From Betaproteobacteria bacterium (GTDB lineage Bacteria > Pseudomonadota > Gammaproteobacteria > Burkholderiales > Burkholderiaceae_A): 64,000 nucleotides of DNA. Under the pieces are notes generated by a model. That model was given only the letters and a program-made list of their open reading frames with translations, was not told where the DNA came from and did no database searches. Below are positions 47,516 to 56,595 of the stretch, piece by piece. The stretch covers positions 1 through 64,000 of the forward strand of contig VGHN01000001.1 of the NCBI GenBank assembly GCA_016868255.1, read 5' to 3'. The position numbers and the translations under genes were made by a program. Each line of letters begins with the position of its first letter. Position 1 is the stretch's first letter.

Positions 47516-48553
47516 TTATCGACGTGCCTGAGCGAAGTCTTTTTCAAGGCCCGTGGCATATCGACTCATGGCGCTACAGAACACCCAGTAAACCAGGGCA
47601 ACGAAAAGAAAACCTTCGACATAAAACGGGCGCCACTGTGGGTCGGCCAAGGCGAGCTTCAGGCTGCCAAATAATTCAAAGAGAGAGACGATCGTGACAA
47701 GTGATGTGTCCTTGAAGAGAGCGATGAAACTATTGACCAGCGGAGGAACCACTACTCGGAAGGCCTGCGGAAGGACCACCTTGGTCTGCGTCTGCCAGTA
47801 ACCCATGCCCAGAGACTGCGCAGCCTCAATCTGCCCCCTAGAGACGCTATTAATCCCGCCGCGGATGACTTCGGCTTGATAGGCAGCACTAAACAGGGTG
47901 AGCCCAACAGCCACCCGAAGCAGAACATCGGGGTTCATTCCGCTCGGCAAAAACAGGGGGAACATGAAACTGGCCATAAAGAGAACCGTGACCAGTGGGA
48001 CGCCGCGAACCAGTTCAACAAAGCCAGAGCAAACAGTGCGAATAAATGGGAGATCTGAACAGCGGCCCAAGGCCAGGAGGACGGCCAGTGGAAGTGAGAG
48101 AAGATTCCCCACGATGGCAAGCAACAACGTGAGGGCCAGGCCCCCGAAGCGCTCGGTGGGAACTTCGGAGAGGCCTGCAAAGCCCCCCAGCATAAGCAAC
48201 ACGGCAAACACCACCACCAAAACCGCACCACCGATCACGCGGGTGGACCACCACTCCCGACGAGACAGGACAATACAGGCGGACACCATCGTCAGACAGG
48301 CCAAGGTGGGTCGCCAGAGTTCTTCAAATGGGTAGCGACCAAAAAGAATCAGTCGCCACTTCTCTCCAACCAACCCCCAACACGCACCCTCTCCCCTCGC
48401 CGCTCGACAGGCGTCGAGGTCGTTGGTCCAGACTGCGTTGCCCACAAGCCATGGCAGTGTCTCCCAGAGCAAGGCGCCCAGCAAGAGCAAGAGCGCCAGA
48501 CTGGTCATCGCATTGAAGCGGCCTTTGAAATAAGGAGCAAGCCAGATGGGCAT
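47516..48553 (-). CDS. aapM: Polar amino-acid ABC transporter, permease (AapM type)
   Basis: Second membrane subunit of the importer. The 345-residue protein has an N-terminal membrane part with an extra periplasmic stretch, then the HisMQ core. The core contains the EAA loop near GGINSVSRGQIEAAQSLGMGYWQTQTKVVLPQAFRVVVPPL and the late FKDTSLVTIVSLFELFGSLK. The extra N-terminal region is typical of AapM/BztC rather than GlnP. It lies 1 base downstream of aapQ. Confidence 0.93.
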   Translation of the reverse strand: MPIWLAPYFKGRFNAMTSLALLLLLGALLWETLPWLVGNAVWTNDLDACRAARGEGACWGLVGEKWRLILFGRYPFEELWRPTLACLTMVSACIVLSRREWWSTRVIGGAVLVVVFAVLLMLGGFAGLSEVPTERFGGLALTLLLAIVGNLLSLPLAVLLALGRCSDLPFIRTVCSGFVELVRGVPLVTVLFMASFMFPLFLPSGMNPDVLLRVAVGLTLFSAAYQAEVIRGGINSVSRGQIEAAQSLGMGYWQTQTKVVLPQAFRVVVPPLVNSFIALFKDTSLVTIVSLFELFGSLKLALADPQWRPFYVEGFLFVALVYWVFCSAMSRYATGLEKDFAQARR

Positions 48554-48554
48554 C

Positions 48555-49541
48555 TCAACGTTCCCTCAGGGCGGTGGCCCGTTCGAATCGATGCATCAAT
48601 AAAGAGGTGAGCAGGGACATGGTGAGGTAGACCAGCATCAGGATGGCCAGGGCCTCGACCGCATGCCCCGTCTGATTCAGAGTGGTGGTCGCCACGCTCA
48701 CCAGTTCTGGGTATCCAATGGCCACCGCGAGACTGCTATTTTTTGTGAGGTTCAAATACTGGTTTGTCATCGGCGGAATCGCAACCCGCATGGCCTGCGG
48801 GAGGATCACAAACCGGAGCTGCTGGCCTGCGGAGAGTCCCAACGCGCGGGCCGCCTCATACTGGCCCTTGGGGACCGAGAGAATTCCAGCCCGAATGACC
48901 TCTGCGATGAAGGCGCTCGTGTAGATCGACAACCCAGCAAGCAATGCCATGAATTCTGGAGACAGGGCTGCCCCACCCACCATCCCAAACGGGCCAGCCT
49001 CTGGAAACTCCAAGTCCCATCCGCCCTCGATAAACCAAGGAATCTGAAGGCCAGACTTGCTGAGAACAATTCCCAGGCCCAACTCGAAGGGGTTGTCATT
49101 GTCGGGTAAGCCGGCTGCGAGACTGAGGTACCAGAAAAAAAGTTGCAGAAGCAATGGGACATTCCGAATCACTTCAACATACCCACGGCAGAGGCGCTGC
49201 AGAAGTGGATTGAAGGAGAGGCTGCCAATGGCAATCATCAATCCAAACAGTGTCGCCAAGACAATGCCAATCAGTGCCACTCGCAAGGTGTTGATTACAC
49301 CCACAACATAGGCACGCCAATAGGTGCTGTCGGCGTCATATGCAATGAGCCGCTCAGCAATGTCAAAACCCGCGGGGCCGGACAAGAAACCGAAGCCAAA
49401 TTCAACCCCTCGGCGAGCCATGTTATCCGAGAGGTTTTGCACTAGCACACCCAACCCGGCCAGGAGAACCAAGCCGAGGACAACCTGCCAGATTAGGGCT
49501 CGAACGCGCTTATTGCTGAGCAAAAAAATCCCCCCGCCCAT
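48555..49541 (-). CDS. aapQ: Polar amino-acid ABC transporter, permease (AapQ type)
   Basis: First membrane subunit of the importer. The core has the EAA-loop sequence RAGILSVPKGQYEAARALGLSAGQQLRFVILPQAMRVAIPP and NLTKNSSLAVAIGYPELV. The frame starts at ATG 49541 (328 aa), but that codon lies in the stem of a terminator-like hairpin. A TTG at 49523, just after the hairpin and preceding LSNKRVRALIW, is a good alternative. Conserved similarity begins only after these codons, so the start is uncertain. Confidence 0.92.
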   Translation of the reverse strand: MGGGIFLLSNKRVRALIWQVVLGLVLLAGLGVLVQNLSDNMARRGVEFGFGFLSGPAGFDIAERLIAYDADSTYWRAYVVGVINTLRVALIGIVLATLFGLMIAIGSLSFNPLLQRLCRGYVEVIRNVPLLLQLFFWYLSLAAGLPDNDNPFELGLGIVLSKSGLQIPWFIEGGWDLEFPEAGPFGMVGGAALSPEFMALLAGLSIYTSAFIAEVIRAGILSVPKGQYEAARALGLSAGQQLRFVILPQAMRVAIPPMTNQYLNLTKNSSLAVAIGYPELVSVATTTLNQTGHAVEALAILMLVYLTMSLLTSLLMHRFERATALRER

Positions 49542-49558
49542 CGATCGAGCAGGGGGCC
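49522..49558 (-). terminator. Terminator-like hairpin between aapJ and aapQ
   Basis: On the minus strand a GC-rich stem (GGCCCCCTGC pairing with the GCGGGGGGA side) with a loop around CTCGATCGATGG is followed by seven T. It starts about 15 bases after the binding-protein stop and overlaps the start of aapQ. Such attenuators are known to give more binding protein than permease from ABC operons. Confidence 0.65.
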
Positions 49559-49572
49559 TCGCTTAGAAATGA

Positions 49573-50595
49573 TTAACGAATGGGTGGCGCGTATTGCAGG
49601 CCGCCCTTGGTCCAGAGATCATTCTGGCCACGGGAGAGCTTCAGCGGTGTCTTTGCGCCAACGTTGCGCTCAAACACCTCTCCATAGTTGCCCACCTGCT
49701 TAATCACGCGATACGCCCAAGCGGCGTCGACGCCTATCGACTTACCGAAATCATTATTGCCCTGACCGAGCAAACGCTGAATCTCGGGGATGGTCTCTGA
49801 CCGCTTCGCGTCCACATTGGCAGAGGTAATCTCAAGCTCCTCGGCAGTGATCATGGCGAAATGAACCCAAGTCACAAGCTTCGCCCAGTCGTCATCTCCA
49901 CGTCTTACCAGGGGCCCAAGTGGCTCCTTGCTGATGATCTCCGGCAGGATCATGTGATCGTCGGGCACCTTCATGTCATTGGCACGAATCGCGGCGAGTT
50001 GTGAGGCGTCGGAGGTAAAGACCGCACACCGGCCTTCGTTGTATGCGGCAATCAACGCCTTGAGATCTTCATAGACAACCGGCTTGTACTGCATTTTCTG
50101 TTGACGGAAATAATCGGCAAGGTTTTTCTCGGTCGTGGTGCCACTCTGAACACAGACCGTGGCGCCCTTGAGTTGCTTGGCAGACTTGACCTTCAACTTC
50201 TTCGGGATCAGGAAGCCCTGGCCATCATAAAAAGTCGTCACACCGAAGGTGGTGCCAAGTTGCGTATCCCGGCTCATTGTCCAGGTGGTGTTGCGAGAGA
50301 GAAGGTCAATCTCACCCGACTGAAGTGCGGTGAAACGTTGAGCGGCACTCAGAGGCACATAGCGCACCTTGTTGGCATCGCCCAGGGCCGCTGCTGCAAC
50401 CGCACGGCAGAAGTCAACATCGAAGCCAGTCCACTTGCCTGAGCTATCTGCGATACCAAAGCCGCCGAGACCGGTGTTCACACCACAGGAGACTTCACCC
50501 TTTTTCTTGATGGCTTCGAGCGTTTTGGATGCCATGGCGGGGGAAACCATTAGGCCTAGAGCAATTGCGGCCCCAGCGAGTTTAAGACGATTCAT
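49573..50595 (-). CDS. aapJ: Polar amino-acid ABC transporter, periplasmic binding protein (AapJ type)
   Basis: Periplasmic binding protein of the importer. The 340-residue precursor starts with MNRLKLAGAAIALGLMVSPAMAS, a signal peptide with AMA-S as the likely cut. The mature part has EVSCGVNTGLGGFG, DVDFCRAVAAAALGDANKVRYVPL, TALQSGEIDLLSRNTTWT and YDGQGFLIPKKL, a pattern of the AapJ/BztA group that takes Glu, Gln, Asp and Asn. The ATG at 50595 is preceded by a GGAG-type site; the longer frame has no signal peptide. It is the first gene of the operon. Confidence 0.94.
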   Translation of the reverse strand: MNRLKLAGAAIALGLMVSPAMASKTLEAIKKKGEVSCGVNTGLGGFGIADSSGKWTGFDVDFCRAVAAAALGDANKVRYVPLSAAQRFTALQSGEIDLLSRNTTWTMSRDTQLGTTFGVTTFYDGQGFLIPKKLKVKSAKQLKGATVCVQSGTTTEKNLADYFRQQKMQYKPVVYEDLKALIAAYNEGRCAVFTSDASQLAAIRANDMKVPDDHMILPEIISKEPLGPLVRRGDDDWAKLVTWVHFAMITAEELEITSANVDAKRSETIPEIQRLLGQGNNDFGKSIGVDAAWAYRVIKQVGNYGEVFERNVGAKTPLKLSRGQNDLWTKGGLQYAPPIR

Positions 50596-50691
50596 TGCAT
50601 GCTCCCTTGAGAGAGAAATTGAACAAGAGGGTTGAGTGTGCATGACCCCAATCGGCTTGAGTAGCACGCGGGGGGCATGTAAGGGAAAATC

Positions 50692-52548
50692 CTAGGGGGT
50701 CTTCGGCTGGGCATCGCCCTCATTCGGTGCGCCCTGGCGGGCCTGCATCTCCCAGAGTTCGGCATAGCGTCCCCCAAACCGCAACAACTCCGCGTGGCGA
50801 CCCCGTTCCACAAGTCGGCCCGATTCAAGAACCAGGATTTGGTCGGCATCGACAATGGTCGAGAGCCGATGTGCAATCACCAGACTGGTGCGGCCTTGGG
50901 CCACCTCCCGGATCTCCTGTTGAATCATTCTCTCGGACTCTGAATCGAGCGACGAAGTGGCCTCATCGAAAACCATGATCTGAGGCCGTTTGAGAAGGGC
51001 GCGGGCAATGGCCACCCGCTGCTTTTCGCCACCACTGAGTTTCAGACCACGTTCACCCACAACCGTTGCGAGGCCATCGGGAAGCTTGCCCAGCAACTCC
51101 GTGAGATGAGCGGCGCGCGCGGCCTCAAGCACCTCCTCACTCGAAGCATCGGGGCGGCCGTAACGAATGTTGTATTCCAGGGTGTCATTGAATAAGACCG
51201 TGTCTTGGGGAACGATTCCAATGGCGCGTCGAAGAGATGCCTGTTGAACATGGCGGATATCCTGCCCGTCAATCTCGATCCGACCCATCGTGGGATCGTA
51301 GAAGCGGTAGAGAAGTCTGGACAACGTTGATTTTCCCGCCCCAGAGGATCCCACCACCGCCGTCATCTGGCCGGCTAGCATCTGAAAGGAGAGGCCTTGG
51401 AAAATGGGGCGACGCGCGTCATACGCGAATGAGACCGCTTCGAAGGAGATGCGTCCACTCTGAACCAAAAGCGCAGGTGCACTCGGCAGATCCTCTATTT
51501 CGCGATGCTCATGCAAGAGCCCAAAGAGGCGCTCCATATCAATGACGCTCTGCTTAATCTCTCGGTAGAGAACTCCCAGAAAATTGAGTGGGATATAGAG
51601 CTGAATCATGAAGGCGTTAACCAGCACAAGGTCTCCCAGTGTCATGTTTCCCGCCTCAACACCTCGCACCGCATGCCAAACCATGGCGGTGACAGCAGCG
51701 GCAATAATGAATGCCTGACCCACATTGAGAATCGAGAGCGATGTCTGGCTCTTAATGGCCGCCTCTTGCCAGTTACCCAAGCTCGCGTCGTAGCGCCGGG
51801 CCTCGAAGTCCTCATTGTTGAAGTACTTGACCGTCTCATAATTAATCAGGGAATCGACCGCCTTCGCATTGGCCCGCGTATCGAGTTCGTTCATCTGTCT
51901 TCTGAAGTGAGTTCGCCACTCGGTGACAGAGACGGTAAAGACGATGTAGGCCGTCAAGGCCGAGAGCGTGATCCACGCAAAGACGGGTGGGTAGTGCCAT
52001 GCCAGCCAAGCTGTTACCAAGAGCACCTCCACCAGCGTGGGCACGATGCTATAGAGGGTGAAATTGACCAGGGTTCCCACTCCCCGCGTGCCCCGCTCCA
52101 TGTCTCGAGTCAGCCCACCGGTCTGGCGCTCGAGATGAAAACGAAGTGAGAGTCGATGGAGGTGTTGGAAGACCTTGAGAGAGATATCTCGCACAGCCCC
52201 TTGGGTGACGCGTGCGAAGACCACCTCTCTGAGTTCCGTGAATCCAGTCGAGGCCAGTCGCATCAGTCCGTAGCCCAGAATTAAGGCAACGGGGACGGCC
52301 AAAGCCACACCGCCCGGTGCGGTCAGGTGATCCACAATCTCTTTGAGAACCACCGGCACACCGACTGTGGCCACCTTGGCCAACAACATGGCGCTGACGG
52401 CAACAACAATGCGCCAGCGATACGCAAAGAGATAAGGCAATAGGCTGCGGATGACCGCCCAACTTCCTTTCGGAGCGCCTGCAGGGGACGGGAAACGGGC
52501 CGCGGTGGCGGCGTCAAATGGGGCGGTGCTGGAGTGGGCGTGACGCAT
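50692..52548 (-). CDS. Atm1/HMT1-type ABC exporter
   Basis: Half-transporter with fused membrane and ATPase domains. The 618-residue protein has six membrane helices (about residues 35-330) with QTGGLTRDMERGTRGV and NYETVKYFNNEDFEARRYD, both typical of the Atm1 (iron-sulfur/heavy-metal related) subgroup. The ATPase has GSSGAGKSTLSRLLYRFYDP, the signature LSGGEKQRVAIARALL and IMVFDEATSSLDSESE. The bacterial homologues are linked to glutathione-conjugate or metal export; the substrate here is not known. The start overlaps the DUF429 stop by 35 bases. Confidence 0.92.
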   Translation of the reverse strand: MRHAHSSTAPFDAATAARFPSPAGAPKGSWAVIRSLLPYLFAYRWRIVVAVSAMLLAKVATVGVPVVLKEIVDHLTAPGGVALAVPVALILGYGLMRLASTGFTELREVVFARVTQGAVRDISLKVFQHLHRLSLRFHLERQTGGLTRDMERGTRGVGTLVNFTLYSIVPTLVEVLLVTAWLAWHYPPVFAWITLSALTAYIVFTVSVTEWRTHFRRQMNELDTRANAKAVDSLINYETVKYFNNEDFEARRYDASLGNWQEAAIKSQTSLSILNVGQAFIIAAAVTAMVWHAVRGVEAGNMTLGDLVLVNAFMIQLYIPLNFLGVLYREIKQSVIDMERLFGLLHEHREIEDLPSAPALLVQSGRISFEAVSFAYDARRPIFQGLSFQMLAGQMTAVVGSSGAGKSTLSRLLYRFYDPTMGRIEIDGQDIRHVQQASLRRAIGIVPQDTVLFNDTLEYNIRYGRPDASSEEVLEAARAAHLTELLGKLPDGLATVVGERGLKLSGGEKQRVAIARALLKRPQIMVFDEATSSLDSESERMIQQEIREVAQGRTSLVIAHRLSTIVDADQILVLESGRLVERGRHAELLRFGGRYAELWEMQARQGAPNEGDAQPKTP

Positions 52549-53467
52549 CGGGGGATTCTAGTGGAGCAGGAACCGTCGTGATCCAGCCCTCCAGAGGGTC
52601 AAGACCCGGTGGCAGCCCCCAATTTCTCTGATCAAAGGCCCATGCCGCCTGCATTGCACAGAGCGTTGCATCCAGCCAATCCCCCGATCCATCCTCAATC
52701 ATTCGTCGACGAAGCGAGGCCGTCGCCGAGAGCGAAAGGTCAAACAACGAACCCGCCTCAAGCGCTGACAGGATGGTCTGCCTCGCCTGACGGCGATCCA
52801 GCGTCTGTTTGGATGCCTCATCGCTCTTATAAGAGGCACGGGTCGCCTTTCGGGCCCAGAACCCGGGATATGCCTCGAGTGCAACTCGGTGATTGCCAAT
52901 CGTGGCCTCAAATGGAGTCTGCTCAGCAGAGGCCGCTGGGTGGTGATGGGCTGGAAACCAGAGTCCTGCGGAGTGCATGCGCCCGATTCCCGCCTGCATC
53001 ATCCAGGCCACAGGCGGATTGGTCCATCGCATCGCAGGGCTCGATCCCGCGGGCCGATCGGTCGATCGCCAGGCAAACTTGCTCCCTGAGGGCCGTGCAT
53101 CGCACCACTTTCGGAATATCTCTCTTAAGTCTTGGCGTGACTGACTGCAGAAGAACTCGATGAAGGAGGGCCACTGCAATGGCCACCCCATCCGCTCAAT
53201 CAGTTCACGCGGCTGACCAAACGGCAGATCAAACCCTCCAACCCACGGCCCATCACGCAGCAGGAAAGACTCAAATGCACCGAGGCTCTCCAGGGCGGCG
53301 AAGTCCAGGAGCTCAAGTTTCCTCTGTGAGGAGACCGTGGCGGCATCTCTGATCTCAGGGGATTCGGCCGAACCGGACCAACCACTGGACTCAATCCAGG
53401 CAGCGGCCACTGTAATTGGCTTTCGCGCCGAGGGGGACGAAGAGAAGTCAACGCCAAATATGAGCAT
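52514..53467 (-). CDS. DUF429-family protein
   Basis: A 317-residue protein beginning LIFGVDFSSSPSARKPI, which is typical of DUF429 (an RNase H-like fold with an early Asp). Another Asp pair is in GGFDLPFGQP, and EAYPGFWARKATRASYKSDEA plus WLDATLCAMQAAWAF are family-like segments. The function is unknown; an RNase H-like nuclease has been suggested from fold. It starts in the cls stop (TAATG) and overlaps the Atm1-type start, so it belongs to the same transcript. Confidence 0.82.
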   Translation of the reverse strand: MLIFGVDFSSSPSARKPITVAAAWIESSGWSGSAESPEIRDAATVSSQRKLELLDFAALESLGAFESFLLRDGPWVGGFDLPFGQPRELIERMGWPLQWPSFIEFFCSQSRQDLREIFRKWCDARPSGSKFAWRSTDRPAGSSPAMRWTNPPVAWMMQAGIGRMHSAGLWFPAHHHPAASAEQTPFEATIGNHRVALEAYPGFWARKATRASYKSDEASKQTLDRRQARQTILSALEAGSLFDLSLSATASLRRRMIEDGSGDWLDATLCAMQAAWAFDQRNWGLPPGLDPLEGWITTVPAPLESPDASRPLQHRPI

Positions 53468-54723
53468 TACCAGCTCCGGTGCCCACCTGGGTCAGCCAAC
53501 CGTACAAAGAGTCGAAGCAGAAGAATTGCTGGCGTCAATGCGATAGCGCGAAGACGTTTGATCAGCCCTCGCCGAATCCTCTCGGCCCAGCGGGGTTGGT
53601 CGTAGGCATCCCAAACAGTCTCACCGAAGGCCGTGAGTGGCACGGATCGCCCCTGCCCACTCGCTGCGTCTAGGCTCTTTCGAAGGGCTTGAACGAGCTC
53701 AACATTCGTGGAGCTGAGATTGGCCTCCAATGAGAGCAAAAGGGAGACTGGGTCCATGTTCGATGAGCCAATACAGACCCAATCATCGATCAGCCAGGCC
53801 TTGGCATGGAGGTAACTCTCCCGATAAGCCACCATCTCAATCCCTGCCTGGGTTAACTCATCCATCAGGGAAGCCTCGGCCCAACGGGCCCACCAAAACT
53901 CAAGTTGACCCTGCACCAAGACCCGAACTCGGACGCCCCGACGTGCTGCTTCACAGAGAAGATTGCGGGTCTGTCGTCGCGGCAGAAAGTAGGCCATCGC
54001 GATCAGAATCTCATGCCGCGCATGAGCGAGTTGAAAATCAATCGCCCTCTCGATTCCGCGTCGATAACGGAGATTGTCGCGCCAGAGCATTCGACTGGCA
54101 TGAACCCCTGGCGCCATGACTCGCCTTGCCCGTCGCCTGGCGTTCCGCAGTCCTCGCCATGTGGCCCGCCATTGGGCCTGAAAGGCATCCACTCCCGAAC
54201 GCGACGTCATCAGCTCGGAGAGGCGAAGACGCAGCCAGAGCCGCGACATCCGCGCCTCCACCTCTTGGGCCAAGGGGAGCTCCTCGGAGCGAACCGCCAA
54301 GTCATATCGGGGCGCCTGAAGTCTGCCTCGAATGGGGTCCCACCAGTCGCTCAGAAGGTTGATTCCACCCACATAGGCAATCCGATGGTCAATCACAACC
54401 AGTTTTCTGTGGAGTCGACGCCAAGATCGAGGGCCAAGAAACCAGCTCCTCTTGGCGTAGACCAATGGGGCGAGTCCCCGCTCGAGGAAAAATTCAGACA
54501 GCGATCGAAGGCCCGACGCACTCCCGTATCCATCGAAAACAAGTCGCACCTCGAGGCCACGGCCTCGGGCCCGGGCAAGCGCATCGAGAACCGACCTTAC
54601 CTCGGGGTCATCGTGCAGCAGATAGGTCTCAAGAGAGATGGACTCCTTGGCCTGATCAATGTCGCCAATTAGGGATGGGAAGAATTCCCGAGAACCCTCA
54701 AGTAGACGACTTCGAATCGGCAC
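53467..54723 (-). CDS. clsB: Cardiolipin synthase B-like phospholipase D family protein
   Basis: Phospholipase D-superfamily enzyme likely making cardiolipin (ClsB type). It has two HKD motifs: HRKLVVIDHRIAYVGGINL and HAKAWLIDDWVCIGSSNMD. It also has the early ETYLLHDD and later FLPRRQTR. There is no N-terminal membrane pair, as in ClsB rather than ClsA. GTG 54723 and TTG 54738 are both possible starts; I chose the GTG for a smaller overlap (26 bases) with the upstream gene. The C-terminal RLFVRLADPGGHRSW tail is hydrophobic and may bind membrane. Confidence 0.9.
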   Translation of the reverse strand: MPIRSRLLEGSREFFPSLIGDIDQAKESISLETYLLHDDPEVRSVLDALARARGRGLEVRLVFDGYGSASGLRSLSEFFLERGLAPLVYAKRSWFLGPRSWRRLHRKLVVIDHRIAYVGGINLLSDWWDPIRGRLQAPRYDLAVRSEELPLAQEVEARMSRLWLRLRLSELMTSRSGVDAFQAQWRATWRGLRNARRRARRVMAPGVHASRMLWRDNLRYRRGIERAIDFQLAHARHEILIAMAYFLPRRQTRNLLCEAARRGVRVRVLVQGQLEFWWARWAEASLMDELTQAGIEMVAYRESYLHAKAWLIDDWVCIGSSNMDPVSLLLSLEANLSSTNVELVQALRKSLDAASGQGRSVPLTAFGETVWDAYDQPRWAERIRRGLIKRLRAIALTPAILLLRLFVRLADPGGHRSW

Positions 54724-55942
54724 GGCGAAGGCCTGCAATCAGCGGCAGATGATCCGAGAGTCTCGCCCATCGAGGCCCGGCGGGCGCCCGGCGAAGACTT
54801 GTGAGTTCGAAGCCCCGGTAAAAGATTCGATCCATGCTGGCAATTGGCATGATGCTGGGGAATGTGCGCAAGGGTCGGCCGCGGCCCTGGGGGAGCGCCT
54901 CACGCAGACGCAGTCGTGTCCATAAATCTGGAGCGAGTCTCAATTGCCAGTCATTAAAATCGCCCGCCACCAGCAAGGGGGCATGGCTGGGCGTGGCCGC
55001 CTTTATCCAATCCATCAGGCGATTGAGTTGACGTGCACGCCCGGCCGCCAAGAGTCCGAAATGCACCACATAGAGATGCAGGACATCATCGCCAAGGTCC
55101 AGAAGCACGTGAAGGGTGGAGCGCTTTTCCAGGGCGTGGTCTGAGAAGTCCTGGGTCTCCTGATGCAGGATCGGCAGACGTGCGAGCACAGCATTCCCGT
55201 GGTGCCCATGCAGATAACGGGCAGCCGCGCCGTAGGCCACATTAAAACCAGGTGGAGCGAGTAATTCTGTCTGTGCTTGGGCCGGCCAATCACGGTGCCT
55301 GGCAGCGAGCCGATCGTTTCGGCCCTGAACCTCCTGCAGGCAAATGATGTCGGCCGATAGGTCCTCAATCGCCTCACTCAGATCATGGACGACGAGACGA
55401 GACCGCAGCGAGAGGCCCGACCGTGTTCGCCCCTTGTGAATGTTGTAACTCACAAGTGTCAATTCCGACGGAGTGATGCGCGAAAGGGGGCTTGAGGCAT
55501 TCGAGCGTCTTCGACGCAATTCACGGATAGCCAAGACGTTGGTCCAGGAGAAACAACGTTCCTCCGCCTCCTCGGCCGCCATCCATTGGTAACGAATGTG
55601 CTCCCGCGGAGAGAGGCAAACGGGGGAAGCGTCCGACACCTTCGCAAAGAACAGGTGCTCGGTGTTGTGAGTCACTCCCTCGGGATAACGGAAGCGCCAG
55701 TGGGGAAAGATGGAGTATCGCTGACTGATGTTGGTCTGCTCGATCTGCTCGAGACTCAGCAGAAGGCCGGTCTCCTCATGGACCTCCCGTCGGGCCGCAT
55801 CGATCGGTTGCTCGTCCAGGCGATCGAGGCTGCCAGTTACAGACTGCCAGAAGCCGGGGTGATCGGCACGTTCCAACAATAGAATCCGCCCCGCATCGTC
55901 ATGGAGCACCACAAGAACCGATACGGGGATCTTGTCACCCAT
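54698..55942 (-). CDS. Fusion of NudB-type Nudix hydrolase and EEP-family phosphatase/nuclease
   Basis: One 414-residue open frame with two enzyme domains. Residues 1-146 are a NudB-type dihydroneopterin triphosphate pyrophosphohydrolase: FWQSVTGSLDRLDE, then REVHEETGLL as the Nudix box. Residues 160-410 are an endonuclease/exonuclease/phosphatase domain: VSYNIHKG, IICLQEVQGR, VVHFGLLAAGR, VAGDFNDWQ, MDRIFYRG and SDHLPLIA. In related betaproteobacteria these are separate genes next to aspS and cls. A linker of about 14 residues joins them with no internal stop. It follows the membrane gene by 2 bases. Confidence 0.92.
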   Translation of the reverse strand: MGDKIPVSVLVVLHDDAGRILLLERADHPGFWQSVTGSLDRLDEQPIDAARREVHEETGLLLSLEQIEQTNISQRYSIFPHWRFRYPEGVTHNTEHLFFAKVSDASPVCLSPREHIRYQWMAAEEAEERCFSWTNVLAIRELRRRRSNASSPLSRITPSELTLVSYNIHKGRTRSGLSLRSRLVVHDLSEAIEDLSADIICLQEVQGRNDRLAARHRDWPAQAQTELLAPPGFNVAYGAAARYLHGHHGNAVLARLPILHQETQDFSDHALEKRSTLHVLLDLGDDVLHLYVVHFGLLAAGRARQLNRLMDWIKAATPSHAPLLVAGDFNDWQLRLAPDLWTRLRLREALPQGRGRPLRTFPSIMPIASMDRIFYRGFELTSLRRAPAGPRWARLSDHLPLIAGLRRADSKSST

Positions 55943-55944
55943 AC

Positions 55945-56595
55945 CTAAATCTGAAGCTGTCCCCTGGCCTGAAAAATTGCCATTACCAATACTGCACAGA
56001 GCAAAACCCAGAGATAAACCGTAACCGCCGAACGCTGCAAGACCAGGGCACTCTCTTGGGACTCAGGATCCGAGAGCAGAGCGATGCGCCTGGCCTGAAA
56101 GGCAAGAACAGCAGCCACCGAGGCCCAGACCGCAGAGGCGGGCATCCAGTTATAGAGCGCCGCCAATGGCGCCAGCAAGGAGGCGACATAAATGCTGATG
56201 GCAGAGGATCGAATCCAACGAGCGGGTGGGGTTGGCATCGACTCCGGAAGGTAGCCCGTCATGGCAAGCCCCAATGCGAGACCCAATGCCAATCCCGTCT
56301 GATGAAGGGTCTGGCTTATTAAGGCGTCGATTGCCAGAACAATGAGCAGGGGCCAGGTCAATTGCACGAGTCCCCTCGCGAGTCGAGGCAGTCGGCAGAA
56401 GGTGGACCAACGGTCTGAGGCATAGCGCAGCACCAACCATGAGACCAAGGCCGCTGGCAGGGCCAGCAATGCAGCCAGCAGAGGCTCAAGCCAAGGCATT
56501 GAGGGCTGGTTCAGCCATGCCGATGCGACACCAGCGAGCACCGCCGCAGAGATGAATGCATGGCGGCCGATGGGCCCCAGGGCCCAAGGAATCAT
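55945..56595 (-). CDS. Unrecognised polytopic membrane protein after aspS
   Basis: A 216-residue hydrophobic protein with about six membrane segments: roughly residues 12-30, 35-58, 78-100, 102-120, 130-150, 155-170, and a last one near 190-208. I do not recognise a family. There is no visible Asp-rich prenyltransferase motif. It starts in the aspS stop (ATGA) and ends 2 bases before the NudB-EEP gene, so it is translated with aspS. Confidence 0.75.
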   Translation of the reverse strand: MIPWALGPIGRHAFISAAVLAGVASAWLNQPSMPWLEPLLAALLALPAALVSWLVLRYASDRWSTFCRLPRLARGLVQLTWPLLIVLAIDALISQTLHQTGLALGLALGLAMTGYLPESMPTPPARWIRSSAISIYVASLLAPLAALYNWMPASAVWASVAAVLAFQARRIALLSDPESQESALVLQRSAVTVYLWVLLCAVLVMAIFQARGQLQI

